Shown here: positions 26,795 through 35,766 of the stretch, in pieces
Position numbering within the stretch: the stretch's first letter is position 1
How the letters are laid out: each line of letters begins with the position of its first letter
NCBI RefSeq assembly: GCF_030244015.1
Contig: NZ_JASSYX010000001.1
Coordinates: forward strand, 1,302,001 to 1,366,000
Direction: 5' to 3'
Source of the DNA: Pedobacter ginsengisoli
Lineage (GTDB): Bacteria > Bacteroidota > Bacteroidia > Sphingobacteriales > Sphingobacteriaceae
Length of the DNA stretch: 64,000 bases
The notes under the pieces: generated by a model
The model's input: the letters and a program-made list of their open reading frames with translations, nothing else
Told to the model about the DNA's origin: nothing
The model's database searches: none
Made by a program: the position numbers and the translations under genes

Positions 26795-28894
26795 CTATGC
26801 TTCATCAAAAGGCATTTTTCTGAAGCGCTTTCCGGTGGCCGCGAATAAAGCGTTGGCCAGTGCCGCGGCTACCGGTGGCAGGGCGGGTTCTCCAAGACCT
26901 GTTGGTGGGGCTTCTGACGGAACAAATTTTACAACAACATCCAAAGGGGTCTCTTTCATTCTCAGAAAACGGTAGTTGCCAAAATTGGTCTCTACAACAG
27001 CTCCTTTGTCAAAGGTAATCTTAGTCAGCATTGCATGCCCGATGCCATCAATAATGGCGCCCTGTATCTGGTTTTCTGCGCCGCTGAGGTTCACTACTTT
27101 GCCACAATTCACTGCGCAGTAGACTTTGTGGACCCTGGGCTTGCCGCTAATGATTTTAAGCTCAACTACTTCTGCTATGTACGTGTTGAACGAAAACCAG
27201 GTAGAAAAACCAAGAAATGTGCCGGGGGCTTGTTTTTTACCCCAGTTGCTCATTGCGGCAACCAGTTCGATCACACTTTTGAATTTGTCCGGATCATAGC
27301 TTATTTTTCCAACAGGCTGCTGTTTCGCTTTTTCCATGAGTTCCAGACGAAAGGCTACAGGGTCCTTTTTAAGTTCGTGACATACTTCATCCATAAAACT
27401 CTCGGCAGCAAAACCAAGCACATTGTGACCGGGTGCCCGCCAGTAGCCCATAGGTATGTTTGTGGTCAGTCCCTGACTTTCTGCCCGGAAATTCTGGAGT
27501 GCTCCTGCCGGATAGGTGTCGCTATTGTTGCCCCGGTTGAGCCAGACTGAGGACTGGTGCCAGGCCAGCAGATTTCCGTTTTCAAAGCTTGCGCGGTACC
27601 GGAAAGCTGCGCTTGGACGGTAAAAGTCATTTTGCATGTCATCCTCCCGTGTCCACTGGACCTGTACAGGGCATTTTGCAGCTGCCGAAATGAGTGCAGC
27701 CTCAACGCCGTTGTCGGGCATCAGTTTTCTTCCAAACCCTCCTCCCTGACGGGGAAGTCCAATTGATATGTTTTCGGGCGCTATATTCAGTTCTTTGGCT
27801 ACCTGGCTGCGAAGCGACCCGGGAACCTGGGTAGGTCCGAACAATTCTGCTTTTCCATTGCGAACGTCTGCGAAGAAATTGAGCGGCTCCATTTGTGCGT
27901 GGGATACTACCGGTGTAGTGTAGGTGACATCTAATACCTGGTGTGATGCTGTCATCGCAGCTTCTACATCGCCGTCGTTTCTTGAAGTATCGGGTGCTTT
28001 TTTACTGAGCATCTTCAGGAATGCTGCATCATGGTCGGCAGTACTTTCCAGTTTGCCTGCATCTTCCCATTCCAATGAAAGTGCATCACGTCCTTTTTTG
28101 GCGGCCCAGGTTGAAGTGGCGAGTACTGCAACTGAGTTTTTTATTTGCAGTACTTGCTTGATCCCGGTCAGTTTCCTGGTTTCCGTATCGTCAAACGATT
28201 TGAGCTTTTTACCATAAGCAGGAGAACGTGCCACGACTGCGAAAAGCATGCCTTCGCGCCGTGTATCGATACCGAATAGGGGTTTTCCGGTAATGATCTT
28301 TTTTACATCAATGTCTTTAACCCTTGTTCCGATGATCTTAAAGTCTTTAGGGTCTTTCAATTTAACATCGGAAGGGACAGGCAGTGTGGCGGCTTTTGAT
28401 GCCAGCGATCCGTAAGATAATTTTCTGCCGCTTGCTTTATGAATTACTGATCCGTTTTCCGCATGACATTCTTCTGCCGGAACATTTAAGGTTTGAGCCG
28501 CGGCAGTTACCAGCATGGTCTTTGCGGTGGCGCCTACTTTTCGCAATGGTTCGAATCTGCCGCGTACTGAGCCGCTGCCTCCAGCTACCTGGTTCCCGTA
28601 TTTCGCATCCAGCGCTGCGATCTCTACATTGATCTTTTGCCAGTCAACGCACAGTTCTTCAGCAATGATCATAGGCAGCGATGTTTTTACGCCCTGACCT
28701 ATCTCCGGGTTTGGTGCCATCAGTGTGATGGTACCATTCGGGGTTATCTTTATATAAGCATTGGGGGTGAATTCGTCTGCTGTAAGTGCGGGATCTGCTT
28801 TGTCAATCATGGAAAAGCCGACCAGCATACCGCCGCCTGCGATGGCTGATACCTTAAGGAAATTTCGTCTGGAAATGGAAGGGATGGTGCTCAT
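26795..28894 (-). CDS. Molybdenum-binding subunit of an isoquinoline 1-oxidoreductase-type (IorB) hydroxylase
   Basis: 699 residues from the ATG at 28894; the frame stays open to 29068 but that extension lies inside the small-subunit gene. The N-terminus is a Tat signal (SRRNFLKVSAIAGGGMLVGF), so the folded enzyme is exported. Characteristic blocks include NPEIGQGVKTSLPMIIAEEL, PRQGGGFGRK, GYWRAPGHN and the C-terminal GEPALPPVAAALANA around the catalytic Glu. It overlaps the small-subunit stop by 4 bp (ATGA), showing translational coupling. IorB-type enzymes hydroxylate N-heterocycles or oxidise aldehydes with water as oxygen donor; substrate unknown. Confidence 0.9.
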   Translation of the reverse strand: MSTIPSISRRNFLKVSAIAGGGMLVGFSMIDKADPALTADEFTPNAYIKITPNGTITLMAPNPEIGQGVKTSLPMIIAEELCVDWQKINVEIAALDAKYGNQVAGGSGSVRGRFEPLRKVGATAKTMLVTAAAQTLNVPAEECHAENGSVIHKASGRKLSYGSLASKAATLPVPSDVKLKDPKDFKIIGTRVKDIDVKKIITGKPLFGIDTRREGMLFAVVARSPAYGKKLKSFDDTETRKLTGIKQVLQIKNSVAVLATSTWAAKKGRDALSLEWEDAGKLESTADHDAAFLKMLSKKAPDTSRNDGDVEAAMTASHQVLDVTYTTPVVSHAQMEPLNFFADVRNGKAELFGPTQVPGSLRSQVAKELNIAPENISIGLPRQGGGFGRKLMPDNGVEAALISAAAKCPVQVQWTREDDMQNDFYRPSAAFRYRASFENGNLLAWHQSSVWLNRGNNSDTYPAGALQNFRAESQGLTTNIPMGYWRAPGHNVLGFAAESFMDEVCHELKKDPVAFRLELMEKAKQQPVGKISYDPDKFKSVIELVAAMSNWGKKQAPGTFLGFSTWFSFNTYIAEVVELKIISGKPRVHKVYCAVNCGKVVNLSGAENQIQGAIIDGIGHAMLTKITFDKGAVVETNFGNYRFLRMKETPLDVVVKFVPSEAPPTGLGEPALPPVAAALANALFAATGKRFRKMPFDEA

Positions 28895-29358
28895 TTTGCT
28901 GTTCCTCCTTTCCCGGCAGCTGCATGAATGGCTTTGCGCATGCGCACATGTGTTCCGCAACGGCAGATATTGGTCATCGCTGCATCTATATCGGTGTCCG
29001 TGGGTTTTGGGTTTCGCTTTAATAATGCGGCGGCGGCCATGATCTGTCCTGACTGGCAGTAACCGCACTGTGCAACATCAAATTCCTCCCATGCTTGTTG
29101 TACAGGGTGGTCGCCATTGACACTTAGACCTTCTATGGTCACAATTTTATTGTTGCCGACAGCTGAGACCGGGTACAGGCAGGAACGGATAGCTTTCCCA
29201 TTGATGTGGACTGTGCAGGCACCACATTGTGCTACACCACATCCATACTTTGTTCCAACCAGGTTAAGGTGGTCCCGGAGGATCCATAACAGTGGTGTAT
29301 CTGCATCCGCTTCGGCAGACATTTCTTTGTTGTTTACGGAAAGCTTAAATGTTGTCAT
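28891..29358 (-). CDS. (2Fe-2S) small subunit of an IorAB-type molybdenum hydroxylase
   Basis: 155 residues. The N-terminal plant-ferredoxin cluster uses Cys40, Cys45, Cys48 and Cys60 (YGCGVAQCGACTV, SC); the C-terminal helical cluster uses Cys98, Cys101, Cys132 and Cys134 (QCGYCQSGQ, NICRCG). It passes electrons from the molybdopterin subunit encoded just downstream with a 4 bp overlap. It has no Tat signal of its own, so it probably travels with the large subunit. No FAD subunit or XdhC-type maturation gene is present nearby. Confidence 0.94.
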   Translation of the reverse strand: MTTFKLSVNNKEMSAEADADTPLLWILRDHLNLVGTKYGCGVAQCGACTVHINGKAIRSCLYPVSAVGNNKIVTIEGLSVNGDHPVQQAWEEFDVAQCGYCQSGQIMAAAALLKRNPKPTDTDIDAAMTNICRCGTHVRMRKAIHAAAGKGGTAK

Positions 29359-29544
29359 CTTTGGGTTATTTAGTACTTCCTGATCATTTCGGGCACATGT
29401 AATCGGCAGGTGGAATATACATAAATTTATTCAAAACATACAGCCGTTAATTGAAAACCCTGTTTGGTAAAGTGGCATAAACACGGGATGCGAATGAATT
29501 TACTTTTGTTGTCATCATTCACTAATGTTTAAAAAAATAAAACA

Positions 29545-30684
29545 ATGAAAACAACAACAAAATTTATTCTGTTTGCCGGATTGGCACTAGCAATGGGGTC
29601 GACCATTACATCGTGTAAAAAAGGTCTCCCGATCAAATCCAATGACAAAGTTTTTAAAGTAGAACTGTTCAAACAGGGTCTTAAACAGCAGCTCACCGCT
29701 GCCAGGGGTTACCAGTTCATCATCAACAAGAATGGCCAGTGGGCTGACAGTGCTGTAGCTGGTATTGGTGGGTTTAACAGGTCCAATGTGACCTTTCCTG
29801 CATCCGTAAATTCTGAGGTGAACATTGCCAGTGTGACCAAACATTTTACAGCTGTTGCTGTACTCAAATTGCTGCCATTAAGAAAGCTCAATATCGAAAG
29901 CAAGATAGGCCAGTGGTTGCCTGCCAGCTGGCCAAAGAACAGTACGGTTGCCAACCTGAAGTTTAAGGAACTGCTTACGCATACTTCGGGAATACGTGCG
30001 TCCGGAACGAGCTGGGGAACGTTGAAAAATGTCGTAGCGACTGTTCCTCCGGGCACAAAGGATCCAAGTTATGCCAATGCGAATTTTGCGCTGTTCAGGG
30101 CCATGATTCCAAAGCTGGTCAACAGTGGCTTGTTTAATTCAAAAGAAGCGGAACTTTCTGATGCGGAATTTGATATCTGGATGGGGGAGGAATATGTGAA
30201 GCAAATGAATCTCCTTGTTTTTAATCCTGCCGGTGTAGCTTCGGTTTGTATGCCTACTCCGGGAAGAACGACCAACATGATGTTAAACGAAGCTCCTGCA
30301 GCCCTTGAAGGGGAATCTTTAGGAGATTGGACACAAAGCAGTGGTGCGGGTGGTTTTTATCTGACTACCGTTCAAATGGCGCGGATGATTGCTTATTTGG
30401 TCCATTCTGATGCGGTGATCGATATCGACATCAGGGACATTATGGATTCTGAGCGGATCGGATATAACAGGGTATTCGCAGTTTCAGATGGCATAGCGCT
30501 GGGGCATGGTGGTTTGCTGTATGCCGGGGGCGGTAAGAAGACACCTGGTCTGCGTACGCTGATTATGAAATTTCCGAACAAAGTAGAACTGGCACTGGCA
30601 ATAAATTCGACAGATGAAGGTGCCAAAAGAGACATCAATACTATTGTTCAGACGGCATATAACAATGCATGGGTTAACGATTAA
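29545..30684 (+). CDS. Serine hydrolase, beta-lactamase/class C family lipoprotein
   Basis: 379 residues with a lipoprotein-type signal ending ITSC (Cys24). The catalytic SxxK motif is SVTK (Ser96, Lys99) in NIASVTKHFTAVAVLKLLPL; LLTHTSGI follows, and GHGGLLYAGG near residue 315 corresponds to the third (KTG/HGG) motif. Such proteins include D-amino-acid peptidases and esterases rather than true beta-lactamases. It is divergent from the molybdenum hydroxylase operon. Its stop overlaps the end of the convergent kinase gene by 4 bp. Confidence 0.88.
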   Translation: MKTTTKFILFAGLALAMGSTITSCKKGLPIKSNDKVFKVELFKQGLKQQLTAARGYQFIINKNGQWADSAVAGIGGFNRSNVTFPASVNSEVNIASVTKHFTAVAVLKLLPLRKLNIESKIGQWLPASWPKNSTVANLKFKELLTHTSGIRASGTSWGTLKNVVATVPPGTKDPSYANANFALFRAMIPKLVNSGLFNSKEAELSDAEFDIWMGEEYVKQMNLLVFNPAGVASVCMPTPGRTTNMMLNEAPAALEGESLGDWTQSSGAGGFYLTTVQMARMIAYLVHSDAVIDIDIRDIMDSERIGYNRVFAVSDGIALGHGGLLYAGGGKKTPGLRTLIMKFPNKVELALAINSTDEGAKRDINTIVQTAYNNAWVND

Positions 30685-31454
30685 CTAATATTTAGATCAT
30701 CTGAAACTAACGCAAGCTTTATCTCAACGGAGGTTCCTGTTCCTGATCCGTTTTGATCTGTAAGGTCATGAATGGTAAGGGGCAGGGATTGTCCATGTAT
30801 CCTGTTGAATAATTCTATTCTCCTGCAGGTAATGGACATTCCCATTGAACGTTTGGCCGTGGGTATTTCTACTGGGGATTTATTGGTTTTTTTCCGTCCC
30901 ACTCCATCGTCGGTTACTGAACAGGATAGGATCTGGGGCTCTGGTGCCGTAATGTTGATTTTGATGTTCCCTTTGTTTTGCTTTGGGAGGACGCCGTGCA
31001 GGATTGCATTTTCGAGAAAGGGCTGAATAAAGAAGGGCAGGACCTGAATGTTTTCGATTTGCAATTGTTCTTCAACGGATATTTTAATGTCAATATCCGG
31101 CCCAAAGCGAAGCTGTTCCAGTTTAATGTAGTTGGTTACGGCATCGAGTTCCTGGGCCAGGGTTATTTTAGGCTGGTCAGAATATTCAAGGGTCTTACGC
31201 ATCAGCCGGGACAGGCAGGTGAGGTAGTTGGAAGCAGTTTCCTTGTCCAGCTTGTGAATAAATGAGTTAATGTTATTGAGGCAGTTATTGAGAAAGTGAG
31301 GATTCATTTGAGCGCGCCAGGCAATGTCTTTCAGGTCTGCGATCTGTTGTTCGTAGTGCCGGATCTGATGTCTGTTTTTGACTCTAAAGTATAGGAAACA
31401 GCTAAATATGGTGATCGGAATGGCGATAATCGTGGTGATGATTGAGGGAATCAT
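30681..31454 (-). CDS. LytS/YehU-type sensor histidine kinase, short form
   Basis: 257 residues from the ATG at 31454; the open frame continues to 31775 but that part lies over the monooxygenase gene. A single membrane segment (about 3-20) leads directly into the PF06580 kinase: AQMNPHFLNNCLNNINSFIH holds the phosphoacceptor His, and FLENAILHGVLP plus VTDDGVGRK are the ATP-binding N and G1 boxes. There is no sensor domain, so it may sense through its anchor or a partner. No response regulator is adjacent on its strand; the LytTR gene at 34793 is the nearest candidate. Confidence 0.87.
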   Translation of the reverse strand: MIPSIITTIIAIPITIFSCFLYFRVKNRHQIRHYEQQIADLKDIAWRAQMNPHFLNNCLNNINSFIHKLDKETASNYLTCLSRLMRKTLEYSDQPKITLAQELDAVTNYIKLEQLRFGPDIDIKISVEEQLQIENIQVLPFFIQPFLENAILHGVLPKQNKGNIKINITAPEPQILSCSVTDDGVGRKKTNKSPVEIPTAKRSMGMSITCRRIELFNRIHGQSLPLTIHDLTDQNGSGTGTSVEIKLALVSDDLNIS

Positions 31455-31511
31455 TGAGGAGATGAAAATTTTAATGAGTTGATTTAATGCAATATAGATA
31501 AATTTATATAT

Positions 31512-32966
31512 ATGAAACACATAGGAATTATTGGTGCCGGCATAAGCGGCCTGGTTACTGCTAAAACTTTCCTTCAGAAAGGTTATCTGGTAACAATTTT
31601 GGAGAAGTCTGATCAGGTTGGAGGAGTATGGAACAAAAAAAGGTCTTACGCCGGGGTTACTACTCAGACAACAAGGGATGAGTATGCGTTTTCTGATTTT
31701 CCGATGCCTGCCGATTATCCGATGTGGCCATCGGGATCCCAGGTTCAGGAATACCTTGAGAATTATGCCAGGCACTTTGGGTTGCTGCCTTATAATATCC
31801 GTTTTGGAGCTACTGTTAAAAGAATGAACTATGATGGTTTTCTTTGGCAGCTAAAATTGGACAATGGCGAGATGCTTTCCTTTTCTTACATTGTGGTCTG
31901 TACGGGTACTTTTCATGATCCTTATGTGCCTGAGCTGCCGGGGATCCAATCGTATAAGGATGCCGGAGGTATTGTTCTGCACTCTTCTGAGGTGGCTTCG
32001 GAAGATCAGCTCCGCGATAAGGATGTGGCCGTCGTGGGCTTTGCCAAATCTGCGACGGATATAGCTACTATGGCTTCGGATGTGAGTAAAAGCTGTTCGC
32101 TGATATATCGCCGTGCTCAGTGGAAGATTCCAAGATATTTTGGTAATCTCATCAATATGAAATATTTGCTCTTCTCCCGTTTTTCTGAGGCTTTCTTTGA
32201 TGCACACAAGAAAACAAGTTTCCAGAAGGTTTTGCATTCAATAGGTAAGCCGGTGGTATGGCTGCAGTGGCGGGGGCTGGAATTGCTGTTGAGCAAGCAG
32301 TTTAAACTTAAGCAGTGTGGTATGCGGCCTGCGCATAGAATTGAGGACCAGATCAGCTGTAGCCTTGGGGTAGAGCCGGTTGGCTTTTTTGAGCGGGTGG
32401 CCAGTAAAAAGATCAGCGCTTTTTGTACGGAGATTGAACGTTTTGAGGGTCGCGATGTTGTGCTGAAAAATGGGGAATCTGTCAGGGCTGACCTGGTCGT
32501 ATTTGGAACTGGCTTCAGACAGCGGTTGCCTTTTCTCAGTTTACAGTATCAGCAAAGGATTACAAATTCTAAAGGGATGTTTTCTCTCTACCGGAACATT
32601 TTGCATCCTGATTTACCGCAAATGGGATTTGTCGGATTTAACTCAAGTTTGTTTACGACGGTTACCTCTGAGGTGGCAGCAAGCTGGCTTGCTGCCACGG
32701 TGGCGGACGAACTTATACTTCCTCCTGCAGATGACATGTTTGCGGAGATGGCCCGTATGGAAAAATGGAGAAGTGATGGGCGGCCGATTGCTGCTGAGTT
32801 CAGCGGTCTTTGCGTTGCTCCGTTCAATTTTCAGCATTTGGACGAACTAATGAAGGACATGGGCCTTCGTACGATGGCATCAAAGAACAGGTTGCGCGAG
32901 TTTTTTAAACCGATTGATCCGAAGGATTATAAAAAAATGCTGTCTGCGAGACCCCAAGTATTTTAA
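31512..32966 (+). CDS. Flavin-containing monooxygenase / NAD(P)-FAD oxidoreductase
   Basis: 484 residues. The FAD-binding motif GIIGAGISGLVTAKTF opens the protein at residue 4, followed by LEKSDQVGGVW. The NADPH motif is degenerate (VAVVGFAKSATDIA, about 174-187). The block CTGTFHDPYVPELPG fits the FMO pattern, and GTGFRQRLPF near residue 338 is the ATG-type motif. Class B monooxygenases insert oxygen into N, S or carbonyl compounds. It lies between two LytS-type kinase genes, so its expression may respond to the same signal. Substrate unknown. Confidence 0.87.
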   Translation: MKHIGIIGAGISGLVTAKTFLQKGYLVTILEKSDQVGGVWNKKRSYAGVTTQTTRDEYAFSDFPMPADYPMWPSGSQVQEYLENYARHFGLLPYNIRFGATVKRMNYDGFLWQLKLDNGEMLSFSYIVVCTGTFHDPYVPELPGIQSYKDAGGIVLHSSEVASEDQLRDKDVAVVGFAKSATDIATMASDVSKSCSLIYRRAQWKIPRYFGNLINMKYLLFSRFSEAFFDAHKKTSFQKVLHSIGKPVVWLQWRGLELLLSKQFKLKQCGMRPAHRIEDQISCSLGVEPVGFFERVASKKISAFCTEIERFEGRDVVLKNGESVRADLVVFGTGFRQRLPFLSLQYQQRITNSKGMFSLYRNILHPDLPQMGFVGFNSSLFTTVTSEVAASWLAATVADELILPPADDMFAEMARMEKWRSDGRPIAAEFSGLCVAPFNFQHLDELMKDMGLRTMASKNRLREFFKPIDPKDYKKMLSARPQVF

Positions 32967-32977
32967 CCCCTTTTTCT

Positions 32978-32985
32978 TATCTTAG
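32978..32985 (+). promoter_or_regulatory. Variant -7 box upstream of the solute-binding kinase
   Basis: TATCTTAG (32978-32985), one base from TAnnTTTG, 18 bp before the ATG at 33003, in the 36 bp gap after the monooxygenase gene. The same octamer lies upstream of gltB. It would give the kinase-regulator pair its own promoter. Confidence 0.3.
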
Positions 32986-33002
32986 CTGATATAACCACCC
33001 GG

Positions 33003-34784
33003 ATGATACGTTTTAAACTGTGTGTCTTTTTTCTTTTCCTTCCTTTTACCTTTTGTGCGCTTGAGGCTTCTGCTCAATCGACCGATAGCTGGCAGCAGGT
33101 CCGGCAGAACAAAGGGGGTACGATCACTGCTTTGTGGTACGATATTGATCCGTTTATTTTCAACGACAAGAACGGCAATTTGCAGGGTGTGGAGTATGAG
33201 CTGATGGAATCTTTTGTGAAGTGGATCAAAGAGAAATATGGGTATGAGGTTTCGCTGAAATGGAAGAATGCGAGCAGTTTTGAGAACATTTATGCGGAAA
33301 TTAAGGACGCAAGGGTTAGCGGGTTGTTTGGCTGGTCCTTTTTTTCTATTACACCGGCGCGGCAGAAAGAGGTGCGTTTTACACCGCCATACATGCCGGA
33401 TATGAATGTGCTGGTCACCAATGATGCTATGCCGCTCTATAACGATAAGACACGTTTTCTGGACACAATTTCTTCTCTGGAGGGATATACCATGCGCCAT
33501 ACCGCAATGGAGGAAGATTTGGGTATGCTTACTAAGGGGATAGACATTCCGATATCCAGGCAGTATGATGATTATGAGATCTTAAAACGAATCTCTGAAG
33601 AAAAAAATGCTTTTGGGTATGTGCCGCTTACTGTTTACGTGGTGAGTTTGCAAAAAGGGATTAAAGTAAAGAGGCAGCATTTATTTGCCACTGAACGTGA
33701 AGGTTTATCCGGAATATTTCCACGCAATAGTGACTGGCAGCCGGTGGTGGATGAATTTTTTCATGGTTTTGAGTGTAAGCGGATCGCATCGAGGTTATTG
33801 TCTAAATACCTGGGCGCTGAGATCGGTAAAATCATTATGGAAGATCCGGGGACGAGCCCGGACGATCAGCGTTCGGCTGAGCTGGAACTGCTGATGAAAG
33901 AGCGCGAAATCGTTTCTCAGCGACTGGTCAATACATTATTGACGGCTGAACAGGATAAGATGCTGCGGAATATCAGTATTTTGGTGGTTGTCATTGTGAT
34001 CATCATTGCAGCCCTGCTTTATAACCGGTATCGTATAAAAACGGAACTGAGTAAATTATTGCTCCAGCGGAATGCGCTGATCAGAAAGCAGAACCGGGAC
34101 ATTGAACTGATCAACAGAAAGCTGCACATGCGTGTCTTGCAGGCCCAGATTAACCCTCATTTTGTGTTTAATTCACTTAATGATCTTCAGTATTTTATCA
34201 ATAAGGGTGATACAAGTGTTTCTCTTTCTTATGTTTCGCGATTTTCGAGGTTTATGCGTGAGCTTTTGTCTCAGGCGAATGATCCGGAGATCAGTTTAAT
34301 GCAGGAGGAAAAGTTCCTGAGGCTCTACCTGGATCTCGAGAAAATGCGGTTTACAGGCAAGTTTGATTATGTGATCGGAATTGATCCTGATCTGCCTTCT
34401 GGTTTATCTGGTATACCTCCACTGATTCTTTATCATTTTGCAGAGAATGCTTTGTATCATGGTATTCTGAATAATGATACGGCCGGGGAAATTAGAATAA
34501 CGTTCAGTTATGAAAATCCGTATCTGGTATGTGTGATTGAGGATAATGGATGCGGAAGGGTAAAGGCGAAGGCGCTGAATGATAAGCGGGCATTGAATGA
34601 AAGTACTCCTTATAAAAAGCTGCTTGAAGAAAGGATTGGTGTTTTAAATGAGGAGACGCCGGGACGGATAACTGTACATGTCGAGGACTTGATGGGGCAG
34701 GATGATGATCCTGAGGGCACCAGGGTAGTTGTGCGCTTCCTGGTGAATTCCAGTATGCAAAATTCTGCTGTATTTGAATATTAA
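33003..34784 (+). CDS. Hybrid sensor: periplasmic solute-binding domain fused to LytS-type histidine kinase
   Basis: 593 residues: signal peptide ending ASAQ (about 1-25); a type 3 extracellular solute-binding domain (about 40-270; TALWYDIDPFIFNDKNGNLQ, VEYELMESFVKWI, GLFGWSFFSITPARQKEVRF); a coiled-coil linker (about 295-322); one membrane helix (about 324-341); then a PF06580 kinase with QAQINPHFVFNSLNDLQYFI (phosphoacceptor His), FAENALYHGI and VIEDNGCGR. This should sense an amino acid or similar small ligand in the periplasm and phosphorylate the LytTR regulator 8 bp downstream. Confidence 0.92.
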   Translation: MIRFKLCVFFLFLPFTFCALEASAQSTDSWQQVRQNKGGTITALWYDIDPFIFNDKNGNLQGVEYELMESFVKWIKEKYGYEVSLKWKNASSFENIYAEIKDARVSGLFGWSFFSITPARQKEVRFTPPYMPDMNVLVTNDAMPLYNDKTRFLDTISSLEGYTMRHTAMEEDLGMLTKGIDIPISRQYDDYEILKRISEEKNAFGYVPLTVYVVSLQKGIKVKRQHLFATEREGLSGIFPRNSDWQPVVDEFFHGFECKRIASRLLSKYLGAEIGKIIMEDPGTSPDDQRSAELELLMKEREIVSQRLVNTLLTAEQDKMLRNISILVVVIVIIIAALLYNRYRIKTELSKLLLQRNALIRKQNRDIELINRKLHMRVLQAQINPHFVFNSLNDLQYFINKGDTSVSLSYVSRFSRFMRELLSQANDPEISLMQEEKFLRLYLDLEKMRFTGKFDYVIGIDPDLPSGLSGIPPLILYHFAENALYHGILNNDTAGEIRITFSYENPYLVCVIEDNGCGRVKAKALNDKRALNESTPYKKLLEERIGVLNEETPGRITVHVEDLMGQDDDPEGTRVVVRFLVNSSMQNSAVFEY

Positions 34785-34792
34785 ACTGTGAT

Positions 34793-35545
34793 ATGCAAAA
34801 AGCAATTATAATTGAAGATGAGGTCCGAAGCAGAGAATTACTGCAGGATCTGATTGAAGCCAACTGTGAGGGGGTACAGATCGTTGCGGTTGCGGGTAAT
34901 GTTGAGGAAGCTGTGAAGGTGATCAGGGATCATCAGCCAGATCTTCTATTTCTGGATATTGAACTGCAGACGGGAACTGGCTTTGAGGTGCTTCAGCAAT
35001 TGTCCGGCCTGAGCCCGGCGGTAATATTTACCACAGCTTATGACCATTATGCGATCAAAGCCATTAAGTTTAGCGCAGTAGATTACCTGCTTAAACCGAT
35101 TGATATAGAAGAACTTAAAGAAGCGGTGACTAAAGTGTTGGGCCGTGGGAAGGAGACGCAGCAGCACCTGCTAAGTTCATTGATCCATAATCTGGGGCAT
35201 TTGCAAAATAGCAATCCAATTCTTACTTTGTCGCTTGCTAATGAGCTTGAATTCATTCCCGTGCAGGAAATTATCAGGATAGAGGCAGCGGGTGCTTATT
35301 CGGTTTTTTATCTTGCTGATGACCGTAAGATCATGGTGAGCAAGAACCTGAAAGAGTATGAGGTGCTGTTAGCTGGACACAATTTTATGCGTGTTCATAA
35401 TTCTCACATCATCAATCTGAATAAGATAAAACGAATGCTTAAAACAGATGGGGGATATGCAGTAATGAGTGATGATTTTCCTGTAATTATTTCGCCGAAA
35501 AAGAAAGATGAGTTTGTAAGAGTGATGACCAACAGGAATTTATAA
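34793..35545 (+). CDS. LytTR-family response regulator
   Basis: 250 residues. Receiver domain about 3-120 with acidic pocket Glu9-Asp10, phosphoacceptor Asp55 (LLFLDIELQTG), the TTAYDHYAIKAIKF switch and Lys in YLLKPID. LytTR DNA-binding domain about 145-248 (LEFIPVQEIIRIEAAGAYSV, HNSHIINLNKIKRML). The gene begins 8 bp after the solute-binding kinase gene, so the two form a cognate pair. A perfect hairpin terminator follows at 35551. Confidence 0.94.
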   Translation: MQKAIIIEDEVRSRELLQDLIEANCEGVQIVAVAGNVEEAVKVIRDHQPDLLFLDIELQTGTGFEVLQQLSGLSPAVIFTTAYDHYAIKAIKFSAVDYLLKPIDIEELKEAVTKVLGRGKETQQHLLSSLIHNLGHLQNSNPILTLSLANELEFIPVQEIIRIEAAGAYSVFYLADDRKIMVSKNLKEYEVLLAGHNFMRVHNSHIINLNKIKRMLKTDGGYAVMSDDFPVIISPKKKDEFVRVMTNRNL

Positions 35546-35550
35546 AAATA

Positions 35551-35580
35551 AAAAAGAGATACTGATTAGTATCTCTTTTT
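35551..35580. terminator. Bidirectional terminator between LytTR gene and tRNA-Lys
   Basis: AAAAAGAGATACT, loop GATT, AGTATCTCTTTTT: a perfect 13 bp stem with an A-run and a U-run, starting 5 bp after the regulator stop and ending 1 bp before the tRNA 3' end. It can end both the regulator transcript (+) and the tRNA transcript (-). Confidence 0.85.
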
Positions 35581-35581
35581 G

Positions 35582-35654
35582 TGATCCCGCTGGGATTCGA
35601 ACCCAGGACCACTACATTAAAAGTGTAATGCTCTACCAGCTGAGCTACGGAATC
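35582..35654 (-). tRNA. tRNA-Lys (anticodon TTT), second copy
   Basis: 73 nt, base-for-base identical to the tRNA-Lys at 16473-16545, same strand, about 19.1 kb away. Flanking sequences differ, apart from one or two bases next to the ends. Anticodon loop CTTTTAA, CCA not encoded. It has a well-formed promoter (35701-35732) and a 3' hairpin terminator. Confidence 0.97.
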
Positions 35655-35700
35655 AAAGTTCTTTTGAACTTTACTCTAAGCGTTCCCGTTTAAAGTGGTG

Positions 35701-35732
35701 CAAATATAGGAGTACAATATATATTCTGCAAA
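35701..35732 (-). promoter_or_regulatory. Promoter of tRNA-Lys (second copy)
   Basis: On the minus strand TTTG (35732-35729), 20 nt spacer, TATATTTG (35708-35701). Both elements and the spacing fit the Bacteroidota housekeeping promoter. The start of transcription is expected about 40 nt before the mature tRNA. Confidence 0.7.
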
Positions 35733-35766
35733 TTATATAGGCATAATTTATATAGTGTACTGATTG

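Noticed and set aside
27035..27550. 171-codon plus-strand frame
   Set aside because: Antisense to the molybdenum hydroxylase large subunit; no motif.
28895..29068. N-terminal extension of the molybdenum subunit frame
   Set aside because: It lies in the small-subunit gene; the ATG at 28894 directly precedes a Tat signal and overlaps the upstream stop as ATGA.
31455..31775. N-terminal extension of the short LytS kinase frame
   Set aside because: It is antisense to the start of the monooxygenase gene and has no domain character; the ATG at 31454 directly precedes the membrane segment.
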